Positions 42,209 to 50,501 of a stretch of 54,388 nt of DNA are shown piece by piece (the first letter of the stretch is position 1; the number at the start of each line of letters is the position of its first letter). The position numbers were made by a program, and so were the translations under genes. The stretch is taken from assembly GCA_035626515.1 (NCBI GenBank), contig DASPNM010000016.1:1-54388 (forward strand), in the 5' to 3' direction. Below the pieces are notes generated by a model. That model was not told the DNA's origin. It worked only from the letters and a program-made list of their open reading frames with translations, and made no database searches. This DNA is from DASPNM01 sp035626515 (GTDB lineage: Bacteria > Bacteroidota > Bacteroidia > Chitinophagales > Chitinophagaceae).

Positions 42209-43030
42209 ATGAGTTCCTTCCATCATCTCTTTTGCGCAGCGTTGCTCGTTCCCTTGCTCAACGGTGCCCCGCCCGCAGAAAACGACTGGCAGAAAATGCA
42301 GCTCCAGGGCAAAGTGCGAACATTGATCGTTAAGGAAACGCACCGTTATAAGAACCAGGGAGTGTTTACGCCCTGGGCGAAAGGCCATGAGCAACACTAC
42401 CGGTTCAACGCCTCGGGTCGCAAAACAGAATACCGGAATTATGAAGAAAGCGGCGAGCTGGGCTACCAGGCGACGTATAACTATGATTTGAAGAAAAATT
42501 CTGTCGAGGAAAAATTTACGGACAAAAACGGAACGGTCACGGCCCGAACGGTTCACACGTTGAACCCACAGGGTCAGGTAGCGGAAGAAGCCCAGTACAA
42601 ACCGGACGGAAGCCTGACGGTAAAATATCTGTTTGCATACGACAACCGAGGTAACCTGATCGAGCGGAAAGGATTTCGCGCGGACGGAGGTCTGTCCAGC
42701 AACGCCTGGTGGAAATATGATGACAAAGGCAACCAGGTGGAGCGCTTCGATGGTTTTTACCGGTTTGTCTCAGAATATGACAACGCCCGTCAAAAATCGG
42801 CGGAGGCAATGTACAGGCAGGACGGCTCGCTGATGCTGCGCTGGACCTACAAATACGACCCACAGGGGAACAAGATCGAAGAGATGAAATATGATGCCCG
42901 CGGCCAGATTCGTGACCAAAATGCGTGGCGGTATGAATACGACAAAAAGGGCAATTGGGTGAAGCGGGTCCAGTCGGGAATCGGCGGCGAAGACATTTTT
43001 ATCGAGGAAAGAACCATCACTTATTACTAA
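42209..43030 (+). CDS. Secreted YD-repeat-like protein
   Basis: 273 residues from MSSFHHLFCAALLVPLLNGAP (signal peptide; the frame opens 12 codons earlier without a better start). After residue ~80 it consists of about seven ~21-residue repeats of the form Y-x-Y-D-x-x-G-N-x-x-E-x-x-x-Y-x-x-D-G (FAYDNRGNLIERKGFRADGG, YKYDPQGNKIEEMKYDARGQ). This resembles RHS/YD repeats but is far shorter and has no polymorphic-toxin C-terminus. Role unknown, perhaps a sugar- or peptide-binding shell in the envelope. Confidence 0.65.
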   Translation: MSSFHHLFCAALLVPLLNGAPPAENDWQKMQLQGKVRTLIVKETHRYKNQGVFTPWAKGHEQHYRFNASGRKTEYRNYEESGELGYQATYNYDLKKNSVEEKFTDKNGTVTARTVHTLNPQGQVAEEAQYKPDGSLTVKYLFAYDNRGNLIERKGFRADGGLSSNAWWKYDDKGNQVERFDGFYRFVSEYDNARQKSAEAMYRQDGSLMLRWTYKYDPQGNKIEEMKYDARGQIRDQNAWRYEYDKKGNWVKRVQSGIGGEDIFIEERTITYY

Positions 43031-43043
43031 CCGAATAATTCAC

Positions 43044-43706
43044 ATGTACGACCTGCCCTATTTCAAAGAAAAGAACGACGCGGCGATACGGGAATTCATC
43101 GATTCCCATCCCTTCGCGTTCCTGATCGGTTGCGGCGAGAGGCCGGTTGCCACGCAGGTCCCGGTTTTTATTGAAGAAGAGGCTGGTAGAAAAGTCCTGC
43201 GGGGTCACATCATGCGAAATACCGATCACCACAAGGTATTTCTCAGGAACCCGGAAGCCCTCGTGGTGTTCACCGGGCCGCATACTTATGTCAGCGCGAG
43301 CTGGTACAGCGATCCGCACCAGGCGTCTACCTGGAATTACATGAGCGTGCACGTCCGGGGAGTGATCCGTTTTTTGGATGAAGCAGCGCTTGCAGCCGTG
43401 CTGCGCAAGACGACGCTCCATTTTGAAAACCATGACGGCAATTCTCCGACGGTGTTCGACAATCTTCCCGACGAGTACCGTTCCCGGCTGATGAAGGCGA
43501 TCGTGGCTTTTGAAGTAGAAATCCGCGAAATGGAAAATGTGTTCAAGCTGAGCCAGAACAGGGATCCGGAGAGCTACGAAAACATCAAGCGGGAATTACG
43601 CAAACGCGGATACGAAGCAGCGGCTATCGCCGAGGAAATGGAGAAAAGGACACGGGATCTTTTCCCCGATGGCAGCAGCTGGGATCCGAGCAGGTTTCTG
43701 TCCTGA
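43044..43706 (+). CDS. PaiB-family FMN-binding protein
   Basis: 220 residues. MYDLPYFKEKNDAAIREFIDSHPFAFLIG, then TQVPVFIEEEAG, GHIMRNTDHHKVF and SWYSDPHQASTWNYMSVHVRG (in blocks) match the PaiB family, a split-barrel flavin-binding fold first linked to sporulation and protease repression in Bacillus. Homologues in other phyla are probably flavin or haem-degrading-type oxidoreductases rather than DNA-binding proteins. It begins 13 bases after the preceding gene and may be cotranscribed. Confidence 0.88.
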   Translation: MYDLPYFKEKNDAAIREFIDSHPFAFLIGCGERPVATQVPVFIEEEAGRKVLRGHIMRNTDHHKVFLRNPEALVVFTGPHTYVSASWYSDPHQASTWNYMSVHVRGVIRFLDEAALAAVLRKTTLHFENHDGNSPTVFDNLPDEYRSRLMKAIVAFEVEIREMENVFKLSQNRDPESYENIKRELRKRGYEAAAIAEEMEKRTRDLFPDGSSWDPSRFLS

Positions 43707-43747
43707 AGCCGCCTGCAAAACCACCTTTCATTTTTCGAGGCCTGGAA

Positions 43748-45424
43748 TCAGTAGTCCACTTCACGACGTTGCATGTTCCATCGGAATCCAAACGAAATCA
43801 CCGACGTGTTCATGCTTTGAAGCGGAACTGTTTTTGTTTCTTCACGCCGGCTGATCGCGTGCAGGTCGAGGAACATGTTTTCACGCAGCTCGTACGACAG
43901 CAGGAAGGATCCGTAGACTACGGCGGTTTTCCATCCGCTGCCAATGTCGAATCCATAATCGTTTACCCGGTAAGGGGGCGTGTTGGGAAGAAAGATATTG
44001 CTTCCGTTACTCACCGCGCTGCTGTCCCTCCCCTGCGTATAGTAAATGAGTTTCCCGACGACATTCCAGCGCGGAGCGGGCTGATAGCGTATGATGCCCA
44101 CCGTTTCGCTGAAATTGGCGCCCAGCGGGTGCGCCATAGGTTGATTGTAATGTGTGTAGTTTGCCACCGAATCCCGGTGCGAATACGTGAACGGACGCAC
44201 GCGGTTGTGCTCGACCTGCAGGTCCAGGTTACGCAATCCGAATGCGTCGACATACTTTCCTCCCAGCTGGATCCCCCATTTGTTCGCCCACCATCCGCGG
44301 TTTCGTCGGATCTCTGAAAGCAAAAACTCGTCGAGCAGCAGCTGTCCGTAAAGCTGGATTCCCTTCCACGGCTGCGCCTTCACATCCAGCCCGGCGACAG
44401 AGTTGTCAAAGCTTCCATTTTGCTGTTCGATCGAGCGGTAAAAAATCACCGGGTTCAAATAACCGAAATCGAACCGGTCCTTTCTGCCGAACACTACCCC
44501 TTCGAACAATCCGATGTTCAGCCACTTTGTAACCGCAACATCGAGGTGATGAACTGCGGCGTATTTCTTTGGCACCAGCTGGTCCCCGCCAGGAATATGC
44601 GCCGCATGCAATTCCATGAACAGGTTCTGGTAATTTATTTTCCAGATGCGTGTGTTGAGTTTCAGAAAAAGATTGCTGCTTCCTTCATCGCCCAGGAACA
44701 TGCTGCGGTGTCCGTTGCCGATGAAATTCCGGTCGTAGCCAAACACAACATCAATGTAGCGTGTAACATTGAAGCTGAAATACCCCCGGGCATCGAAATA
44801 ATCGTAACCCGTCGTTTTGAAAGGTTTGTAAAATCCCGCGCCCGGCACTGCCTTCCGCCGATCTACCCATTCCTGCACGTAGCGCGGATCCCGCTCCTGG
44901 TTGTCGGTGAGCGATGCGAAATAGCCGATCTTATTGGCGATCTTTCCGCGCACATACAGTCCGCGCGAATTCAGGAAGAGGCGCTGGCTGTTGTTGTTTT
45001 CCTTTGCCAGCGCGAACTGGATCATCGGGTTTACGACCAGGTCGAAATCCTTCACATGCACCTCATACAGATTCGCGGGTGTCGTATAAAAATTGCGCAG
45101 TATTGGTTTTTTGCTGCGAAACGATTGCCTTCTTTCCGGAGAGAGGTATTCGAGGTTCTGCAGGTACAGGCTGTTCAGGTTGTAGCGGTCTACTCCCGAC
45201 AGATCGGGCTTTTGTGCAAAAAGGTCCGCTGCATACACGGCGGTCCGGCGGGAGAGCGGACGTGTTTTTGAAAAATTCAGTATCGAATCGGTGCGGGTCT
45301 TTATTTCAAAGCGGTTGAGGGTGATACCGGCCTTGTCGCCCTGAAGGAGATAAGTGGTTTGCGAGAAGGAGAAGAGGGGCAGCAACAGCAGGGTTAGTCT
45401 TACAAGGGTTTCTTTAAATTGCAT
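43748..45424 (-). CDS. Outer-membrane beta-barrel protein, RemB/Wzi-like (tentative)
   Basis: 558 residues with signal peptide MQFKETLVRLTLLLLPLFSFSQ. The mature protein starts with a helical section (~50-100) and then shows many alternating amphipathic strands to the C-terminus FGFRWNMQRREVDY. The stretch VFGYDRNFIGNGHRSMFLGDEGSSNLFLKLNTRIWKINYQNLFMEL (as blocks around residues 228-272) resembles the G-x-G-x-R-S-L-x-L-S region of RemB and Wzi-type capsule-assembly barrels. RemB is a mobile gliding-motility adhesin of Flavobacterium; whether this protein is surface-exposed or involved in motility is not known. It is divergent from pyrC across 23 bases. Confidence 0.55.
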   Translation of the reverse strand: MQFKETLVRLTLLLLPLFSFSQTTYLLQGDKAGITLNRFEIKTRTDSILNFSKTRPLSRRTAVYAADLFAQKPDLSGVDRYNLNSLYLQNLEYLSPERRQSFRSKKPILRNFYTTPANLYEVHVKDFDLVVNPMIQFALAKENNNSQRLFLNSRGLYVRGKIANKIGYFASLTDNQERDPRYVQEWVDRRKAVPGAGFYKPFKTTGYDYFDARGYFSFNVTRYIDVVFGYDRNFIGNGHRSMFLGDEGSSNLFLKLNTRIWKINYQNLFMELHAAHIPGGDQLVPKKYAAVHHLDVAVTKWLNIGLFEGVVFGRKDRFDFGYLNPVIFYRSIEQQNGSFDNSVAGLDVKAQPWKGIQLYGQLLLDEFLLSEIRRNRGWWANKWGIQLGGKYVDAFGLRNLDLQVEHNRVRPFTYSHRDSVANYTHYNQPMAHPLGANFSETVGIIRYQPAPRWNVVGKLIYYTQGRDSSAVSNGSNIFLPNTPPYRVNDYGFDIGSGWKTAVVYGSFLLSYELRENMFLDLHAISRREETKTVPLQSMNTSVISFGFRWNMQRREVDY

Positions 45425-45447
45425 GGCTTTGGTTTAGAACAGCAGCA

Positions 45448-46791
45448 ATGCAAAGATATCTGATTAAGAATATCCGGATGGTCAACGAGGGACGGATCCA
45501 CGAGGTGGATGTGTTGGTGGAAGGAGAACGGATCGGTCGAATTGACAGCAATATTTCAACGCCGCGAAAAGTTTTGGAAATACGGGGAGAAGGTAAGCTG
45601 CTGTTTCCCGGCCTCATTGACGACCAGGTTCATTTTCGCGAGCCCGGACTCACCCACAAGGCGAACATCCACACAGAAGCGAAAGCTGCAGTTGCAGGTG
45701 GAGTGACCAGCTTCATGGAAATGCCCAACACCATTCCTCCCGCTTTCACGCGCGAGCTGCTGGAACAGAAATACCAGATCGCCGCCCGAAGCTCTCTCGC
45801 CAATTACTCCTTTTACATGGGCTGTTCGAACGAAAACGCGGAAGAAGTGCTGCGTACCAACGCGAGGAAAAATGAAGTTTGCGGGGTCAAAATTTTTATG
45901 GGTTCGTCAACCGGGAACCTGCTCGTGGATAACCCGCATACGTTGCAAAGGATTTTCGGAGGCAGCGAGCTGCTGATCGCCACGCATTGCGAAGACGAGC
46001 GACTGATCCGCCAAAACCTTGAACGGTTACGGACAGAGGAAAGAGAGCTGCGTGCCGCCGATCATCCGCTGATCCGAGACGAAAACGCCTGTTACCAGTC
46101 ATCGCTTTACGCCATCCAGCTCGCCCGCAACCAGGGCACGAGGCTGCACATTCTGCACATCAGCACGGCAAAAGAGCTGCAGCTTTTTGGAAACATGATC
46201 CCCTTAAAGGAAAAAAAGATCACCTCCGAGGTCTGCGTGCACCACCTTCATTTTTCCAGCGAAGACTACGACCGGCTCGGGAACCGCATCAAGTGCAACC
46301 CGGCGATCAAGGCACCGCAAAACAGGGAAGCGCTCTGGGAAGCGCTGCTGGATGACCGGCTCGACGTGGTGGCCACAGATCACGCGCCTCATACCAGTGA
46401 AGAGAAGGACCAGCAATACGAGAAAGCGCCTGCAGGACTCCCCCTGGTGCAGCATGCGCTGCTGTTGCTGCTTCATTATCACCGTCTGGGGCGTATCAGC
46501 CTCGAAAAGATTGCGCAGAAAACGGCGCACGCGGTGGCCGATTGCTTCCGCATCCGCGAAAGAGGATATGTTCGCGAAGGCTACCACGCTGACCTGGCAA
46601 TCGTGGATCCCGACCGCGCTACGCGCGTGAGCGGCGATAATATTTATTATAAATGCGGGTGGAGCCCGCTGGAAGACATGGAATTCCCGGCTTCCGTCAC
46701 GCACACGTTCGTGAACGGGAACCTGGTATTTGCCGACGGAAAATTTGAAGAATCCGAAAAAGGACAAAGGCTTCAATTTGACCGCAGCTGA
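45448..46791 (+). CDS. pyrC: Dihydroorotase
   Basis: Zinc amidohydrolase closing carbamoyl-aspartate to dihydroorotate in pyrimidine synthesis. 447 residues, class I length. LFPGLIDDQVHFREPGLTHK holds the first metal-binding H-x-R; ATHCED and HILHIST carry further histidines, and VATDHAPHTSEEK the catalytic aspartate. The frame ends 15 bases before the MutS-like gene, so the two are probably cotranscribed. Confidence 0.95.
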   Translation: MQRYLIKNIRMVNEGRIHEVDVLVEGERIGRIDSNISTPRKVLEIRGEGKLLFPGLIDDQVHFREPGLTHKANIHTEAKAAVAGGVTSFMEMPNTIPPAFTRELLEQKYQIAARSSLANYSFYMGCSNENAEEVLRTNARKNEVCGVKIFMGSSTGNLLVDNPHTLQRIFGGSELLIATHCEDERLIRQNLERLRTEERELRAADHPLIRDENACYQSSLYAIQLARNQGTRLHILHISTAKELQLFGNMIPLKEKKITSEVCVHHLHFSSEDYDRLGNRIKCNPAIKAPQNREALWEALLDDRLDVVATDHAPHTSEEKDQQYEKAPAGLPLVQHALLLLLHYHRLGRISLEKIAQKTAHAVADCFRIRERGYVREGYHADLAIVDPDRATRVSGDNIYYKCGWSPLEDMEFPASVTHTFVNGNLVFADGKFEESEKGQRLQFDRS

Positions 46792-46806
46792 AGCAAAACA
46801 GCCAGT

Positions 46807-48123
46807 ATGCAGATCGACAGGACATCCTTTAACGACATTTCCATCTTCCATCCCGAAGAAGAGTTTTCCATTTTTCACAAGCTGAATTTCACCCGCACGT
46901 CAGGAGGCAAGGAATGGCTGAGGAAATTTTTTTCCGAGCCACACAACGACCTGAAGAAGATCCTGGGTACGCAAAATGTCATCCGGAGCTTCATGGATCA
47001 TGTAGACGACTGGCCCGGTGAGATTACCAATGGTACCATCCTGGTGATGGAAAAGTTCCTCGACTATGCGCTCGATCCTATTCCTGACAATGTGGGAGTG
47101 GCGTCCGCATTTTTTTACAAATGGCTGCACAGCGAAGATTATTCAATGGTTAAATACTCGGTGGCTCACTTCGGGGATTTTTACCGGGGCCTCAAAAAAG
47201 TGGCCAGCCTGCTGGAAGGCCTGGAGCTGCCGCTGAACATCCAGCTCTACGTGGACCGTATCGGGAGGACACTGAGGGAAACACCGATACAGAAGCTGGC
47301 GGCAACTGCTCCGGGTTCGCGGTTCGGTGTGCGTGACAATCTTTATTTCGGTTATTACCTGCGTGGCCGTTATCGCACAGACACCCTCGAAATGATTGAC
47401 ATTTTCAGTCGCATGGATGCCTGGTACAGCATGGCGGTGGCGATGAAAACCTTTCACCTCGGTTTTCCAGAATTCCTCGAGCGCGAAACTCCGGCAATTT
47501 TTGCGAAAGGCTTGTACCACATATTGCTTTCCAAACCCGTTCCCTACGACCTGGAAATGGATCCGGACCACAATTTTCTTTTTTTGACCGGCGCCAACAT
47601 GGCCGGAAAAAGCACGCTGATCAAAGCGGTGGGATCTGCCGTATTTCTCGCCCATATCGGCATGGGCGTGCCCGCGGCCTCTATGAAGCTCACACTGTTC
47701 GACGGCTTGCTGAGCAATATTAACGTGGTGGACAACATTGCGAAAGGGGAAAGCTTCTTCTTTAACGAAGTTCAGCGGATCAAGCATACCCTGGAAAAGA
47801 TCAGCGACGGGAGGAAATGGCTGGTTCTGATTGACGAGCTCTTTAAGGGCACCAACGTGCAGGATGCAATGAAATGCTCGCTTGCGGTGATCCGCGGACT
47901 CATCAAGATCCGCAACTCGCTGTTTATACTTTCCACGCATCTTTACGAGATCAGCGAAGACCTGAAACCATACACGAACATTTCCTTCCGATACTTCGAA
48001 ACCATAGTACGCGATGAGCAGCTTGAGTTCAGCTACCAGCTGAAGGAAGGCATCAGCAACGACCGCATCGGTTACGTTATCCTCAAGAGAGAAAAGGTGG
48101 TGGAAATGCTGGACAAGCTCTGA
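46807..48123 (+). CDS. MutS-family ATPase lacking the mismatch-recognition domain
   Basis: 438 residues, about half the length of MutS. The C-terminal ABC-type ATPase is complete: Walker A TGANMAGKST at ~261-270, Walker B LVLIDELFKGTN and the downstream FILSTHLYEI. The N-terminal ~240 residues look like the core/lever helical domain. The N-terminal mismatch-binding domain with the Phe-x-Glu wedge is absent, and there is no C-terminal Smr nuclease. Similar shortened MutS homologues in Bacteroidota are of unknown function. It follows pyrC by 15 bases. Confidence 0.88.
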   Translation: MQIDRTSFNDISIFHPEEEFSIFHKLNFTRTSGGKEWLRKFFSEPHNDLKKILGTQNVIRSFMDHVDDWPGEITNGTILVMEKFLDYALDPIPDNVGVASAFFYKWLHSEDYSMVKYSVAHFGDFYRGLKKVASLLEGLELPLNIQLYVDRIGRTLRETPIQKLAATAPGSRFGVRDNLYFGYYLRGRYRTDTLEMIDIFSRMDAWYSMAVAMKTFHLGFPEFLERETPAIFAKGLYHILLSKPVPYDLEMDPDHNFLFLTGANMAGKSTLIKAVGSAVFLAHIGMGVPAASMKLTLFDGLLSNINVVDNIAKGESFFFNEVQRIKHTLEKISDGRKWLVLIDELFKGTNVQDAMKCSLAVIRGLIKIRNSLFILSTHLYEISEDLKPYTNISFRYFETIVRDEQLEFSYQLKEGISNDRIGYVILKREKVVEMLDKL

Positions 48124-48172
48124 CCGGAATTTTAATTATTATAGTTACATTTAATATTTCAAACTCCGCTGT

Positions 48173-50455
48173 ATGAGAATCACAGCCGCGCTGCTGTCCG
48201 TTCTATTATTTACACTGCCTGCGGTCCGATCGACCGCGCAGTGCAGCACCAGTAACCCCGGCGGCTGCTCCTGCCCGGGCGGCGGAACCAGTTGCCTGCT
48301 GTTGCCGGATATTATTGCCGGCAAAAGGACGCTCAATTCGACGACAGGCTGGAGCGAATATGGGCAATCGGCGGGTGCGCCGAACAAGGGATTGCTGCGC
48401 ATTGACGTGTCTACTCCCAATGTTGGCTGGGGACCACTCGAGGCGATTCCAACCAACGATTATGTATGCGGCACCGATACACTCCGCAATTTTTTCCCGC
48501 CCTCGGGATTCCTTTGTCCCGATGGATCGTATCCTAAGAGACTTATCAACCAGCGCCTTTACCAGAAAAACGGGAACAGTTTTCAGTACGTGGACCGTGT
48601 GGCCGGATGGATGATCTACCATCCTTCTCACGGACATGTTCATATTGAAGGGTGGGGACTTTACACACTCCGGCTTCGCGGAGCAGGTATGGTCGACACC
48701 CTGCAATTCCCAATAGTGAACAGCGGCATTAAGGTTAGCTTCTGCCTGATTGATCTTACAACGTGCAGCGGCGCGCTCGGCGATTGCGTGGACGCAAACG
48801 GAAATGTGCTCAGCAACAGCAGCTTTCCGAATTACGGGCTGGCGGGCGGATACGGATGCAACAATGTTCGCCAGGGGATCAGCGTAGGGCGCGTGGATAT
48901 TTATTCGCGCACGCTGGACGAGAGCTTCATCCGGATTCCTTATGAAGCCTGCAATGGGGATTATTTTGTAGTGGTCCAGGTAGATCCGGACAATCATTTC
49001 CGGGAGATCAACGAAAACAATAACTGGCTCGGAACGCAGATCCCGCTCACGCGGCAGCGGACTGCGAATGGTAGTCCCTACGCCTATATTTTCAGCCGTA
49101 AGGGAAACATTGTTTGCACCGGCGGTTCCATCGAGCTTGAAGCGAGTGGAGCCAGCAGCTATCTCTGGAGCACGGGCGCCACCTCACAAAAGATCAATGT
49201 CTCACAACCCGGGCGATACTGGGTACGGGCGACGACCCCTTGCGGCGCCACGACAAGCGATACCCTGGACATTCAACAGTCAAACCTTAGTGGTCACCCT
49301 ACCGTGACGCGCACCGATACCATCTGCGCGGGCGAAAGGGCGAACCTTTACGCGAGCGGGAACGCCCATTGGTATGATGCCCCAACGGGGGGCAACCTGG
49401 TTTTCATCGGAAACAGTTTTCAGACCGGCACGCTCATGGGCAACACCACATTTTACGTGACCGATCAGCCGGCCATTACCACGGGCCGAATAGGACCCCC
49501 GACGCCGCGATTCACCGGTGCAGGACACCACAATTCGACGAGAAGCGAATATCTCATCTTCAATGCATTTCTACCGTTTAAGCTGAAAACCGTCCGGCTC
49601 GACGCTTTCACCGCGGGCACGCGCACCATCGAGCTGCGCGACCAGTACGGAAGACTGATTCAGCAAAAACAGGTCAGTTTGGTAGCCGGCGCCCAGGATG
49701 TGCTGCTCGATTTCTTCGTACCTGCCGGACTAAATCACCAGCTGGGACTTTCTTCCTCCAGCCCGGTTGCCGCGCTCTACACCAGCACGAGCACCGCATC
49801 GAACATCGGCTTTCCTTTTAAACTAAAAAGCGTGGGGAACATTGTCGGTTCTTCCCTTGGAGATGCGGCATATCCGTTCTTTTACAACTGGGACGTGGAG
49901 GTGACGTCGCAGGCCTGCAACAACGCCGAGCGGAAGCCCGTGACCGTAACGGTGGTTCCCGCTCCGGTTGTTTCGATCGGCGGACTGCAGGCGTCGTACA
50001 AGCATACTGCTCCGTCGGTGAAACTGACCGGAACACCCTCGGGCGGAAGCTTTAGCGGCAGCGGGGTTATCAACGGGCATTTTTATCCGCGTCTCGCAGG
50101 CATCGGCACGCACATAATTACGTACACGTATGATAATTCGGTTTGTGTAAGCCAGGACGCGAAAAGCACGGCGGTGGTACTTGACGAAACGGCCCTGCAG
50201 CACGGATTTTCCGTTCAACTCTTTGCACACCCCGGCCAGCCTTACCTGTGGGTGGTCACACGCGACTATTCGCCGCTGCAGATTACCTTCATCTCTTCCA
50301 GCGGGCAGATGCTGGAGCGATTTGAACGGAACGTGTATCCGGGGAACAATTTCATCGAACTTGATCTGCGCAGGCTGCCACGCGGCGCTTACATGCTTTC
50401 TGTCTATCACACTGCAAGCGGAAAAACACAAACGGTGAAGCTTCTCCACCAGTGA
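48173..50455 (+). CDS. T9SS-exported lysyl oxidase homologue
   Basis: 760 residues. Signal peptide to about residue 22, then a cysteine-rich linker. Residues ~140-285 match the lysyl oxidase catalytic domain: H150-x2-H153-x-H155-x-H157 corresponds to the copper-binding HSCHQHYH of animal LOX, GIKVSFCLID (K187) to the LTQ lysine block HKASFCLED, and QGISVGRVDIY (Y244) to the LTQ tyrosine block. A DPDNHFREINENNN block matches the domain end. The rest holds Ig-like beta domains and a C-terminal T9SS sorting tail (~680-760, ending GKTQTVKLLH). It is predicted to oxidise lysines in exported proteins; the substrate is unknown. Confidence 0.85.
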   Translation: MRITAALLSVLLFTLPAVRSTAQCSTSNPGGCSCPGGGTSCLLLPDIIAGKRTLNSTTGWSEYGQSAGAPNKGLLRIDVSTPNVGWGPLEAIPTNDYVCGTDTLRNFFPPSGFLCPDGSYPKRLINQRLYQKNGNSFQYVDRVAGWMIYHPSHGHVHIEGWGLYTLRLRGAGMVDTLQFPIVNSGIKVSFCLIDLTTCSGALGDCVDANGNVLSNSSFPNYGLAGGYGCNNVRQGISVGRVDIYSRTLDESFIRIPYEACNGDYFVVVQVDPDNHFREINENNNWLGTQIPLTRQRTANGSPYAYIFSRKGNIVCTGGSIELEASGASSYLWSTGATSQKINVSQPGRYWVRATTPCGATTSDTLDIQQSNLSGHPTVTRTDTICAGERANLYASGNAHWYDAPTGGNLVFIGNSFQTGTLMGNTTFYVTDQPAITTGRIGPPTPRFTGAGHHNSTRSEYLIFNAFLPFKLKTVRLDAFTAGTRTIELRDQYGRLIQQKQVSLVAGAQDVLLDFFVPAGLNHQLGLSSSSPVAALYTSTSTASNIGFPFKLKSVGNIVGSSLGDAAYPFFYNWDVEVTSQACNNAERKPVTVTVVPAPVVSIGGLQASYKHTAPSVKLTGTPSGGSFSGSGVINGHFYPRLAGIGTHIITYTYDNSVCVSQDAKSTAVVLDETALQHGFSVQLFAHPGQPYLWVVTRDYSPLQITFISSSGQMLERFERNVYPGNNFIELDLRRLPRGAYMLSVYHTASGKTQTVKLLHQ

Positions 50456-50501
50456 CCTTTTTTTCGGGCAGAGCCGGCGTGTAACTATATTTATAGGATC
50501 A

